From NCBI GenBank assembly GCA_018340805.1, contig JACMZG010001913.1, forward strand, positions 35,206,423-35,270,422: a stretch of DNA of 64,000 nt, read 5' to 3'. Position 1 is the stretch's first letter. Each line of letters starts with the position of its first letter. Below the pieces are notes generated by a model. It did no database searches. It was not told the origin of the DNA and saw nothing but the letters and a program-made list of their open reading frames with translations. This DNA is from Microvelia longipes. Taxonomy: Eukaryota; Arthropoda; Insecta; Hemiptera; Veliidae. Positions 1-36,300 of this stretch are shown here, one piece after another. Made by a program: the position numbers and the translations under genes.

Positions 1-789
1 TTATCCATTTCAGGTGTTTTTATTTCCTCCTGAGTAGTTTTTACTTACTTGTTTGTCTGTATCTCTGTTATCCCTGTGTTGTATGTGCTAGAGAGTTGAA
101 ATTTGATACAAAAATCAATCTTTAGATGTATTTGTGTTATTCAGAAAATAATTTTTTATAGTGTCATTACCGGGAATAATGACACAACTAAGATTTTGAA
201 AATTCAAAAATGCAGACAAATGTTTCAATCTGTTTTAAATATAGCATGCATGTAGTTATATATAAGACTCTCATTATCTCAGTATCAGCATTAGTTCAAT
301 TTTTATTGGATGACATGTATAAGTTTTTTTAAATTATTGTTAAAAAAACCAAATTGAGTTCAAATTTGGTACCAGTGTAATCATTTAAGTAATAAATTAG
401 TATACTAAGTTTTATTTCAATACGAACAGTATATCTACGGTTTTTGTTGGATCGCTAATGTTAAACAGCATTGAACAAGTTTAGTGTTTGGATGGGTGAC
501 CGGTGGGAATCAAACAGATGTTTTTATGGTCTGAGGATGAGCGGAAAAGCTGAACTACAGGATGAAGCATTTAGTGGCCCCCAATGCTGCATCAGGGGCC
601 AGGTATGAAGTACCAAGGCCATAGAGTAGTTACAAGGCAAAGGTCTTTTTTTCGTTAAAGATAACATAGATTAATTATGAGATAGAGTTAATTAAGATAA
701 GTTGATTAAATTTGTTTAATAATTTAGTGTTTAATTAACAATATGTTATTCCTTATTATTGTCAATAATTTTTTAATGATTTTGTTCAG
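1..789. other. par-3 intron, 3' part (no exon seen)
   Basis: AT-rich sequence ending in the acceptor AG at 788-789 of the first visible par-3 exon. I found no reading frame resembling the N-terminal half of PDZ3, so the preceding exon lies outside the window. The only recognisable content is a 5S-rRNA-like fragment near 451-511 with a GC-richer stretch to about 640. Confidence 0.7.
451..640 (+). repeat. 5S rRNA-derived SINE-like fragment
   Basis: Positions 451-511 read like the internal half of a 5S rRNA gene. A box-A-like GTTAAACAGCATTGA is followed at about 30 bases by TTGGATGGGTGACCGG, which matches the box C region of animal 5S genes. The first third of the gene and a T-run terminator are missing, so it is not a functional 5S gene. 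Unrelated GC-richer sequence continues to about 640, as expected for a 5S-headed SINE. Family assignment is inference. Confidence 0.65.
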
Positions 790-24709
<23,920 letters not shown>

Positions 24710-25590
24710 CATTATAGGAACTCTTAGCTGTGGTTCCGTTGTATTAAATAACTGTGATAGTCAATGAGAATGGTGCAAATATAGCCAAGTAGTGGCAAAT
24801 TTATAATGTAGAGGCTTGTAAAATAAATGTGTATGTTTTAAAGAAATCTTATGTAAAAAGAAATGTTTTGTAATTGTAGGCATCTTCTGCTGATATATTT
24901 TTAGCAGAGACGGAATTGGTTAGCAAGTTTAAGTTCCTTCAATTTAGGAGTGTAAGGTCCATTAAATAATCCGTGGTAAATAAAACAGGAATCGAGAGAG
25001 GAGAAAGTTAAAAATAAGTTTTCTTAGACAAGCTACTCTAAATAACTTTTCCTTGATTAGAAACTTATTTAAAATACTTAAAATAAGTATATTTCAATAT
25101 TATGTATATTCAATTTAAAATAAAATTGAATATTGTGTTACATGTACCCAAAACTTGCTTAACTGTTTTATTTATTTGAACTAATGGTACTTTATTATTT
25201 TATCAAGTATTATTACTAATAATATTACGTTTTATTACATAAAACGTAATATTATATACTTTATTATATAAAATAATAATACTATTTTAATCTAATTAGA
25301 AAAATCGTAGTTTAAAATCAACAAGTTTTTTTTTTAAAGTAGATTTTCTTTAAAAACTTAATTTTTAACCTACTTCTTTCTTAGTGACTTTTTTTAGTAT
25401 CTATTTGTGGAGTGGAGTGAACATTTCAGTTTTATGAGGAAAAGCCACTTTTAGTAAAAATGTTAGCTTGTTTAACAAACAGATATTTTCTACTTTAAAG
25501 TGTATATTTCACTCCTGGACTCAAGAGTATCTATTTTTGAAAAACGAAATAAGAATAAACTTTACTACTGGTCACATGTCAAATTTTTCA
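24710..25590 (+). other. par-3 3' UTR region
   Basis: AT-rich and non-coding. The first AATAAA is at 24822-24827, about 115 bases after the stop, and is a plausible poly(A) signal. Several later AT-rich stretches could serve a longer 3' UTR. The cleavage site cannot be fixed from sequence alone. Confidence 0.5.
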
Positions 25591-25890
25591 ATGGACTCCC
25601 ATATAAGTCCATTATGGACTACCATATGCGTCCATTATGGACTCCCATATGAGTCCATAATGGACTCCCATATGAGTCCATTATGAGAATGACTCCCATA
25701 TGATCCATAATGGACTCCCATATGAGTCCAAATGGACTCCCATATGAGTCCATTATGGATCCCATATTGGACTCCCATATGAGTCCATTATGGAGTCCCC
25801 ATTATGGACTCCCATATGAGTCATAATGGACTCCCATATGAGTCCATTATGGACTCCCATATGAGTCCATTATGGACTCATATAATGGAT
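25591..25890. repeat. 23-bp minisatellite
   Basis: Tandem units of about 23 bases, GGACTCCCATATGAGTCCAT plus TAT. Each unit contains the near-palindrome GGACTCCCATATGAGTCC. There are about a dozen units with small deletions and one GAGAATG variant. It lies about 900 bases after the par-3 stop. Confidence 0.9.
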
Positions 25891-27700
25891 ATGACATAAA
25901 GAAGCAAACATTTTTATGAAGAGTAACTTTTTGCTGAAATGTTTTTTTCTCATTTAAACGTATACTAAACTCAGAGTTAATTTATAGTATATATTAACTA
26001 ATTAAATAAATAAAATAATTGGCCTGAGAGAAGATTCAAAGTAATAAACTAAAATGTGTTTTTAATAATGAAATTAGTGCCTTATACTTTGTTTTAAAGG
26101 TCCCCCTCCTATCCGTGTAGACTTTTTATTATTTTTTAAAACTTATTTTTTCATTCTTCCCACCGATATTATCTATGTCATTTTATTGCATTATTCTAGT
26201 TTTAATGTTTTAAGATTTTTTTTGTATACTCCCCTATCCCCATGCTAAGAAAAATGTTTTGTCTTGTGAATGTCTTATTTTTACTTTTTTTTGCTCAAAA
26301 GTATGAACTATTAAAGTAAATAAAATAAAAATAAATAATAAGCCTGCACAACAAAAATTCTAATTGAAAAGTTATTTTCAATAACTCAGTTATCTTATTT
26401 AAGGTTTGCAACTTTTTATTTTAAAACTAAGTACAGTCTTAGCACATATTTTATGGTAAGGGCATGTACACAATCTGCATTCCTTTTATAACCTAGCCAG
26501 GAATTTTTATAGATATTTGTTTATAAGTCAGATTAAAAGTATTGTGTAACCCACATACATTCTGACCAAGAAGTGGAAAAATTGTCTCAGTGCGCTGGTG
26601 TTGTTTGATACAGCCAGTTTTTTTTTAATAAAATTGAATCTTTTTTAACATTATTATTGTTAATGAATTCCCTAAGGAAAATTTACCTAATGAGGGTGAG
26701 GTCATAGAGAGGCGGAAAGTGTTTTTTTAAAGGGGGGTTGTTGGAAGGCCTGTTTTGTTTTTAATTAACTTGTCTTTAAAAGAAAATTATATGATTAGAG
26801 ACTTTAGCAATGTTCAAAGTCACAGAGCACATTTTTAACTTTTGATTCAGCATGCAATTATTATACAAATTGTAATAAAACTAGAAGAATACAAATACAA
26901 TTAGAAGATTGTAGACTGTTGTTTATATCTAGGTGCCTTATTATGCTTGATAATGAAAGTTTAAAAAAGCATAAAGCGTAAGTTATATTTAGGAAAAATG
27001 GGTTAAAAATGGCTAAAACTATAGTTTTGCAATACTTTCGCTATGTTAAGGGTTTAACATAAAAACATACAATAACAACATACAACATTGTTGTTTACAG
27101 AGAGTTCAAACAAGAACAGAGTAACTGACAAAATTTCTGTTAAAACAAAACCTGAAAATGATTCACTAAAAAAGACAACGTTACCTTTTTCAAACTGATT
27201 ATTCGTCATTCAAATTCAATTTTTAGGATTTAGTGACGAACGAGGAAAGAAAAACCAATCATAACAGCATCAAGACTATATTTCACTCCCTACTCAGAAC
27301 ATGATCACTATGATAGATTATGATATTATCTACAGTGTATCGTTAAGTTTAAAAATCCCCAAGGTCATAAGCATTTTGGGGATTGACCAATCAGAGAAGC
27401 TGCTGCCAACCCCTCTCTTGAAAGAGAAAAAAATCCCTACTCCCATAACCCCTGTAGGGAAATAACCTCCTTCACGGCATTCGTTCACTTCGTTTGTGGT
27501 TCTTCTTGTGTTTATTATTTCCCTTCACAATTCATTTTTTTCCACATTTGCATACTTCCTAAATAATAAAACTACACAAAAGAAATTTAGAAACATCGCC
27601 AAGAAAACACGGGTAACATAACCTGATTTGTTTACAAAGTTTTTTCCCCGCTGCCTTTTTGTAGAGATTTTTTTTTAGAATCGGTGGTGCCTAAACTGAG
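25891..27700. other. AT-rich intergenic DNA
   Basis: No gene or clear repeat structure recognised. Small self-complementary patches occur (for example CCCCAAGGTC...TTTTGGGG near 27356-27382). Reading frames are short and unlike any family I know. Confidence 0.4.
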
Positions 27701-27736
27701 CTGTTGAGATTTTTAAAGTAGTCGATACACTGTAAT

Positions 27737-27931
27737 AATCTATTAGAAAACATATGATTATAATTAATAAGTGCTAAATCAAAATTAGAAAAATAGAGAA
27801 CGAATAACTAACTGCAATATTAAAAATTAACATCTTGCAATTAAGTTACATAATATTACAGTTAGTTTTATGTTCTCTATTTTTCTAATTTTGATTCAGT
27901 GCTTATTAAACATATGTTTTCTAATAGATTA
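27737..27931. repeat. fold-back element, ~85-bp arms
   Basis: ATAATCTATTAGAAAACATA at 27737 is the complement of the sequence ending at 27931. The arms remain largely complementary through ATCAAAATTAGAAAAATAGA on the left and its complement on the right. The centre is about 25 bases. No hammerhead-like core was seen. Confidence 0.75.
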
Positions 27932-29762
27932 TTTGATATTTCTTACAGATGTGACCATGCTCCGAGTAGGGAGCGTGATCCCTCTAATATTTATTTTAGA
28001 CCTATTCCTTCTGAATATAATTATAATTTAAAATTTAAGGCACTTAAAAAGTTTTTCAAGCTGACTGATTTTTAGCTGTTAGACCTAAAAAACAACATAT
28101 TATATTCACTTCTAATTTAAATATGGTGATTTGTATGAAGGGGCTGGTTATAAAATGTACCCCCCCCCCTCAGTGACACTAAATCCTTAATATTCTTATA
28201 AGGATATGAAAGACACTACTTATAAAACTTAATTAATAAACACACTAAAATTTTTTTTTTATAAAACTTAATTTATAAACAACTAAAATTTTGTATGTTC
28301 CTTTTTGGACAATAATAGTAGGATCTCTGGTAGAGCCTAAAGCATATATATATTTATATTCATTAGCCTGACACTAATTGTGAATAAAAAGCCCCATACC
28401 TTCAAATTAGACTTAACTATTTTTAAATAATAAATGAGTTTATCCTCATATTAAAATCAAACCCAATAAAAATATTTTTATTAAGAGACCGAGGCCTAAA
28501 TTAAATTAATAATGCTACTTAATTTCTGTACTTAAATGCTTTATTGATTGTGATATATTTTGTTGAAGGAAATTTGCCCAATTTATTTTTTTTTATACGG
28601 AATTCCCATTACTTAAACCAAATTATGTGTGCAAAAAAATTAATTATTTATATTAAATGTGTATCAGATTAATTTATTATTATTTAATACTTGTTTTTGT
28701 CTTTAAAACATTAATAAATTAAATTCTATGAAGTATATTGTATTTAAAAAAAAATGTTTAGTAATATTTAAATTTTATTAGAATTAAGTTTGAAAATTAT
28801 TCCAATTTACAAGGTTATTTTCTGTGCTCAAAAATTAGTAAAGATTTGTGAGCATTTTGATGCTCAATGGGCCATTGGAGTGCTCAATTCTATGCGCGAT
28901 TATAATTTTTGTGCTCATAATAATTTCTTTATGTTCTTTTAAATGATTATAATCGTAATTATTATGTTACTTCAAATTTGTTAAGCATTTTTAATATAGG
29001 CTATTATTAATAATGTAAATTTAAGAAATAATACTTATTGTATATTCTAAAATCATAAGTTTTTGTGTATTAGCAATTTTTATATCATAATTGTAATTTT
29101 TTGTTTAGAATTTTAATTAATTGTGATATTGTGATTCATTCCATAATTGGTGTCATTTTTATAGTATTTTTAAAATTTGTACATGAAGAAAAAATTGTTT
29201 AATTTATATTTTGATTGTTTAATAAAGCTACAGCGTTGGGCTGTAGATTAAAAAAAGATTAAGGGCAGTATTCTTAATTATTAGGTTTGAGTGGGACTCA
29301 TGTCAAAAACATATAAAAGTCATACTTTAACTTAAGTAATTTTAAATTTGTGCCCTAAATAAAGTTGCAGTTGTTTATAAATGTAAAGAAAATTTTTATC
29401 AGTTGTTTATAAATGTTAAGCAAATTTTCATCGGAAAATCACTTATTTGAAAATGCTCTTCGTGTAAAAAGTCGCACCTAAATTTTCTGTTTAATTAATG
29501 TGAATATTTTTATTTCATAGATACTTTGTATGAGATTTTCATTTTGTATTTTATTAATGTTTTGTTAATTTTTATACCTTTGTATTTTAATGAAATTGTA
29601 AGTATTATAGTTTTTATTAAATGTATGAAATTGAAAATTTGTAAATATATATTTGATACTACTTACTTGATTAATGTTTTTTTCTGAGTAGAGATTGTTT
29701 AGATGAATTGATCTTTTGATGCATGGGCGATGAAAATGGAGATTTTTGTCTGTTGCAGAATT

Positions 29763-30286
29763 ATGGTTAATATTTAATACACTTGAGTTTAAAAAAAAAT
29801 ATATATTTAATTGTCAAAGCACAACACATAAAAAAAAAACTGAATGGTTTCGACTATTAGTTAGTCATCTTCAGAGTACTTTTTATAAACTGAGTTGCTT
29901 AAATTGAAGGAGGAGGTCTAAGGTGGGGGTGGGGGTGGTGTTGGAAGAGGGTTAATTTCGGATCTGGATTTCTAAGGAACCATCAGGAATAAGGGAGTTT
30001 GTCTTTGGACTTATAATTATATAGTTTAAGTAAGTATGTTATCCCTTATACCTGATGGTTAGAATCCAGATCCGAAATTAAACCTCTCCCACCACTCATC
30101 CAACAACACCCCACCCCCACACACATCTTAGACCTTTTCCTTCAATTTAAGCAACTCAGTTTATAAAAAGTACTCTGAAGATTACTAACTAATAGTCGAA
30201 ACCGGTCAGTTTTTGTTTTTTATGTATTGTGGTTTGACAATTAAATATATATTTTTTTAAACTCAAGTGTATTAAATATTAACCAT
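29763..30286. mobile_element. fold-back element with hammerhead-like motifs
   Basis: Arms of about 225 bases (left starts ATGGTTAATATTTAATACAC, right ends in its complement) around a spacer of about 75 bases. Motif on the right arm, plus strand, 30172-30210: stem I ACT/AGT, CTGAAGA, a 5-bp stem II, GAA, fully self-complementary ACCGGT, then C. The left arm carries the same motif on the minus strand (29876-29839) with ACCATT in place of ACCGGT. The element also carries GT-rich/CA-rich inner arm segments. Confidence 0.8.
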
Positions 30287-30739
30287 GTTTAACATATTCC
30301 ACAAAATCTCTGTCAAAACAACTAATAATTTGCAGAATTATATTAGTAATAGAATTATATATAAATGTAATATAATTATATTACTAGAGGGGGCAGTAGC
30401 ACACCCAGAATTTTGTTTTGAAGGGGGCTGAAATGCTAACCCACAATAAAATAATGCATTGCAGGTTTAGCATAATTCTCACGTGCAAGGTCTCTAAGAA
30501 ACCAATCAAAAATTTACCACAGAAAGGGGACAAGTAAAAACACAAAAGTGGTAAGCAATTTAGAATTCACGTATGAAATAGTTTTGAAAAAGTTATCATC
30601 ATTATGAACCTAACTAATTTAAACAATAAAGAGAGCTAGAGGAAATTTTGGGTACAAGATACTGAAACTAGGGTTTCTCAAGCTAATTATAATTTTGAAT
30701 TTTTCTTAAGGGTTGGGGGGAGACCCCTCGGGAGCACCT

Positions 30740-31005
30740 CTGAGAGTAGGCATACCCCATTTCCCAACAAAATATATTGAGAGGCTTGAAACTTCTTCTT
30801 AGGGCTCTGTAATCTACTCCAAGATGGAGTTAAAGTTATAATAAATTTATTGTTGTCTGCTTTATTTAGTATTATAAACGTTTTATCACATAAATTACTG
30901 CAATTGTATACTGTTTAATTGATTGTGATAATAATCGGAAGTTTTCAAGTTACTTTTTTGATTTTTCTGGGGGCCTCACCAGGAATATGTCTCTATGGTT
31001 GTAGC
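30740..31005 (-). mobile_element. MITE-like element (family C), copy 2
   Basis: Shares TATTGAGAGGCTTGAAAC, AGATGGAGTTAAAGTTATAAT and GGGGGCCTC...ATATGTCTCTATGG with the copies at 17116-17400, 54010-54300 and 63115-63450. The ends are degraded. Confidence 0.5.
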
Positions 31006-31703
31006 TGAGCATAGTTATTCAGGTAAATGCCAACTTCTCTCCGGATAATAACCATTTTGGTACTTTAAACTGCATGAATTCAAGACTTCCAAGTTTGAAT
31101 TCAATCTAGTTACAAACTGATATCAGATTCTAACAATTGAAGGAATACAGGAAAAAATTGTGTTCAGGGTATCTTGGAACTTTTCCTCATCACATTGGAT
31201 TTGCTAAGCTCATCCTCCCTAATCTCACTTCGCTCGTTCTCAGATTAAAAACAAGAGGCCTCTTCACTGCTATGCAGCCACATTTTTGTTGTACTTTGTC
31301 ATATTACTGGTTTATGTAGGTGGCATATTGCCACGATATAAGCAAATTTTCAAGTGTATCATATCAATCAATGACATAATGTTTCGTTTGAGAAAAATAT
31401 GTCAATCAATAAAACCAGAACTAATACAATGAAACTTTAAACCATACAGAGTAGTATATGTGATCAGGAACTAATACCTGAATTAAACACTTAGTGATTT
31501 TTTAAAATGTTTGTGGGGTCATTAATGTGGGTAATGATGTCAAACATATTTCATAAACATTAGGGTTGTGGCCATTAAGAAGGTTAATTTTTGTAACAAG
31601 TTTCATTTTGATCCAAGAAAGTTAATATTTGAAAGTTATTGTGTCCCATAGAAACGTATATCTTATACATACATACACACTATAAAAAACCTCAACAATA
31701 CAT

Positions 31704-31741
<38 letters not shown>

Positions 31742-31744
<3 letters not shown>

Positions 31745-32138
31745 ACTTACGAATGAATCAGGATAAGGCTTATAAAAACACACTCACTTCTCTCGTGCCA
31801 ACGTTTCGAGCATAGACATGCTCTTCATCAGGGCAACCTGAAGACAATATAATAAACAAAAACAATAGAGACAAGAAATTGACAAAAAAGTAAAATCATT
31901 AACTCAAAGCTACAGTAAATAAAGTACAAAACAAGAAAAAACCAGCTTGTTTTGTACTTTATTTACTGTAGCTTTGAGTTATTGATTTTACTTTTTTGTC
32001 AATTTCTTGTCTCTATTGTTTTGTTTATTATATTGTCTTCAGGTTGCCCTGATGAAGAGCATGTCTATGCTCGAAACGTTGGCACGAGAGAAGTGAGTGT
32101 GTTTTTATAAGCCTTATCCTGATTCATTCGTAAGTTAT
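31742..32138. mobile_element. fold-back element with two intact hammerhead-like motifs
   Basis: Near-perfect arms of about 195 bases, left starting ATAACTTACGAATGAATCAGG, flanked by (TA)n on both sides. Right-arm motif, plus strand, 32045-32084: stem I TGCC (32045-32048) with GGCA (32081-32084), CTGATGA (32049-32055), one extra A, a perfect 6-bp stem II with a 4-base loop (32057-32072), GAA (32073-32075), self-complementary ACGT and T at 32080. Cleavage would be predicted after 32080. The left arm has the same motif on the minus strand (31835-31796). These are the best-preserved examples in the window. Confidence 0.82.
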
Positions 32139-32173
32139 GTTCTGAGGCTGATTCTGTTCTATTTAATATATAT

Positions 32174-32240
<67 letters not shown>

Positions 32241-33306
32241 TTGATCAGCGAGTCATTCTCCTCCCCCCACTACTCCTTCCACCACCCTAATCTCATAAGC
32301 TCATTTTCCCTATAAAAATTCGCTATGATTATACATTTATACTGCAACAAATATTTCACAGTGTTCTTAACTTTTTGAGAAAGCAATAATTAATCAGAAC
32401 CCACTCCTCTCATCTCTTTAAAAATTCCAATCAAAAAGAGAAACTTAAAAAAACAACCTTAATAATTTTCTTAATTATTTATTATTATTTGTAAACAAAC
32501 AATTATATTTTAAAATTGTATTTACTAGATAATATTACAAAAGAGGAAAATACTTTCCAATAATAATAAAAGACAAAAGAATTGTAATGTATAATAATGG
32601 GAAGGTAATAGAACAAAATAAATTTTAAGAAATGTACGTAAATAAAATATATGAAAAGCAGATGGAATATGCCACAGACAAATTTATTTGCCACTGAGAA
32701 AAACCAACAAATATGAACAACCAGACCTTCACTTTGCCAAAATGTGCTTTGAAGGCTTTTAGTAAGGATTTTTTTAATTGAACTCTATAAGTTTGTTAAG
32801 TAATAGATAAAAAATATTTCTTTGAACAATTCATGCTTAATCTATTTTACTTATCAAATGATAAATACGGCTGTATATCTTAAATAATTTTTCAAGTCTT
32901 TTAGCTTTCGTGAGGAACCTGACACAGGGTATAATTACAATGAAACAATAAATAAAGTAATGAACTAATTAGAAGTTACTGGTATCCATCCTGACCTGAG
33001 TTTTCCACTTTAAATTGCAATATTTTAAAAGATTTGACTAAAAATGAAATTATCCACCATGGCTACATAAACTATTAATATATGTAGTTGTATTATTTAT
33101 ATTAAATTTAAAAAAGTAAATAAACAATGCTTTCCAAAATAAAGCTGGTTAAATAAAGACAAAATACAATGGTTTAAACAAAATAAAGTCGAAAGACAAT
33201 ACCATTTTTCAGTTAAGTAATTCTGACTAACCATCAAACAATATCTTTACGAGACCAGGTTTGATTTTTCACAGTTTATTTGTAAGAAGTCTCTTGTTCG
33301 TTGCAA

Positions 33307-33312
33307 TTTATT
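33307..33312 (-). promoter_or_regulatory. eIF3a poly(A) signal
   Basis: AATAAA on the minus strand about 70 bases downstream of the eIF3a stop codon; a suitable position for 3'-end formation. Confidence 0.6.
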
Positions 33313-33382
33313 AGTTTAACTCGGTGTAAAATAAATTTGTCAATCAATTTGCTATAATTAATAATGGTTAAAATAAAAGAAA

Positions 33383-36300
33383 TCAACGACGTGAAACTTT
33401 CTTCCAAGAGCCATCTTCTCCACTGTCTTCACCTTGAAACAAAAAAATCACGACTGTTAGTAACGAGACAGCTTTGTTGACAATAAAAATACTTTTAAAT
33501 ACTGTTTATACAAGTTATAGTTAAGTTTATATAAAGATTTATGGTTACATAATTTTACATATAAACTTCTTTAGTCGGATAGCTTGAGGGGTCGCCCAAG
33601 GATTTAAAGGACTAATATGCTGCGAGCAAACTTTTATAATTATTTCATCTGTTTTATTTTTAAAAATTCTGGGAAAAAATCTAATAAAGTTGTAGTCCTC
33701 AAGAAAAAAAAAACAATTTTAGCCCTTGTAATTTTTTTACCTACTATGTGCTTAATTTTTAAGATAGAGCCCCCCCTTGAAACATCACTGTCAATTAACT
33801 GTGTGTTAAACCCACACTGTCAACTAATTTTAAGCAATGTCATACTATAGTTAGGTTAAAATCAGAAATATCTAGTGTATTAGCATTTGAGTACATTTGA
33901 GGATTATTCATCATTAAGAAATCCACAGGCCTCAGTCTTAAATTTATGTTTAATTTTTAAGCATTTAGTTGGACATACTTGAGGAGTCGCCCGTGGTTTA
34001 GTGGTTAAGGTACGCAGTCAATACACAGAATGAATGTACTTTAAACTTCCAGTTTTATTTAGTCATGGGTTCAATCCCAGCACAGGCATCTAGAATTTTT
34101 ATGAGAGGGATAAAAACTCTGCGTACCATGTCCTTAAAAAGGGACGTAAAGCCAGTGGTCTCGAGCCTGTGCGTTGTCAGGTACTCGTTAAAGATCCCTT
34201 ACCCTAAATGAAACTGGGTATAGGCAAAATCTAGGACCCTCATAGTAGATTCATTATAATACTATAGTGAGTCTGCCTTGTAGTTTAGTGTATGGAGGTT
34301 TGGTTTAACAGCGAGGGCCCGTTTTGTTCCTAGTTTTGACTAGACTGTAAAATTCAGTGAAAATATGTATAATTGCTTGAAAAAGCATGAGAGGAACCAT
34401 AGAAATTCACGGCTCTTCTGTCCAGATTAGATGAAATATACCTACACTTGAAATTAAAAGGAGTAGAACACTATCTTAGGGAGTTGGCAAAAAGGGCCCA
34501 ACAATGTGGCCTACTTGTCTGGTAGTTATTACCACTCCCCCCATATTACTTCTTACAACTACTAGCTCAACATAGATTTATTTCTTTTTAGAGGAAAAAA
34601 TAAAAATTAGACAGTTGATAGTATACTAACCGGAATTCTTATTAGTTCTCCATTCTTTCTTCTCTTCTTGTGTCTTTTCTTCTCCAGGTTTCTTATCTTC
34701 ACTAGGTGGTTGGCGCCTATCATCGTTACTAGGTGGTGCACGTCTTATTTCACGATCTTCCCTATCAGGTCCCGGGCGTCTGTCTTCATCTCGACGAGGA
34801 GCATCGCGTCTCTCATCTCGCCTATAAGCAAATATAATACATATGTTGGAGTTATACTTCACTTTTATTTATTTATTTTAACATGAAAGTGTTCTTACAA
34901 AGGCTGAAAATACCCTAATAGGATTTATAATTATTATGGGATAAGTATTATAGGAGTAATGAGATCCAATTGTTTACTTAATCAAGTAGGATATTCAGAT
35001 GATATTAAGATGATTAAGATTAGCAGATATCAAGATGATAGTCAGGATCAGCGTGAAAATATGCACAAATATGAGACAAGAAACAAAAATAATTTTAAAT
35101 GTCCCAAAACATCACTTAAAGAAATTCAAAGTTGGTCATTATGGACAAGATATTATTTTTACAACAAGCTTCCTCAAAAAACAAAATGTATGCATAGTAA
35201 GAAATTTAAAGAGGAAATTAAAAAGGTTATAACTGATCAAGTATTTTATAACACAAGGGATTTCCTTGATTCTAAGATGTAATTTAAAACTTTTGTTCTG
35301 ACACATTTTCTCTGATAGGTAATTTTTAAAGAACTATCTAATGAAATGTAAAGTTATTTTATTCACTTTGTAAACCTCTTAGAACTCATTGTCACAAGAT
35401 TTTAAAAAAAATTGAATAGTTCGGTGGTCTATCATTATATATGTATTAAAAAAATTAGGTGAGAAATAATATTAAAATTTATATAGAAACATAAAAAATT
35501 TATATTCGGCACCGGAGGTCCGGGGTTTGCAGCCCGGGCTATGCTCTAAAAATTTTATGAATAGTATTTGTATTAAAAAGATTTCGCCAACTTTAATTAA
35601 TTCTTAGAGTGTAGTAGATGCAACCCACCTGAGGTGGTTCTCGCAGGGTTAATACCCTGATGAGCCAAAAGGCCCTAAAAGGGGCATTTTATTTTTTATT
35701 TTTATTGATAAACATTGCTCTCAAAAACATAAAAATTGCTCTTTTTACAGTGGCAATGTTTTATATAACAAATTAAATGATGAAATAAAAAATATAAATA
35801 AATATGGCGTTTTTGTAAAAGAATGCCTGGCTAGCTCAGTCAGTAGAGCATGAGACTCTCAGGGTGGTGGGTTTGTGCCCCTCGTTGAGGGCTAATTTTA
35901 CAATATTAAAATTATAAATACCTGAGCAAAATGTCGGCGATTATTTAAGAGCGCAATGATTTTGTAAAAGGGATGCCTTTCCGAGGTCCGATAACAGCGT
36001 AATTATATGCATCCGCAGGGATCAACCTGTTCATATAGGACAGGTTGATCCCGGATACCGTCGCATCCTATAATTCACTATACATTGTTGTTTTTATCAA
36101 CACAACTCGGATTTGCGCACAATAATACTAGAGCTGTGTACGTAGGGCTACAGTATTGAAGATTTTTAACTTCTAAAAATAATGCCCTATTTTAAAAAAT
36201 TGTATACAAATTTATACTCTCCAGTTATTTATTTTAGCCTTTTGTGTTCAAATTTTTTGTGATTTTAATTTATTTTAATGTGACCATTAACTATTGTACT

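Noticed and set aside
32097..32315. ORFs through the (TA)n tracts (YIYIYI repeats), also at 61881-62120
   Set aside because: Direct translations of TA microsatellites.
35640..35665. CTGATGAG in the family B SINE as another hammerhead
   Set aside because: No GAAA box follows at a suitable distance; the pairing CAGGGTTAATACCCTG is a simple hairpin of the SINE tail.
35825..35891. Functional tRNA-Lys gene
   Set aside because: The anticodon loop is deleted and the acceptor stem no longer pairs.
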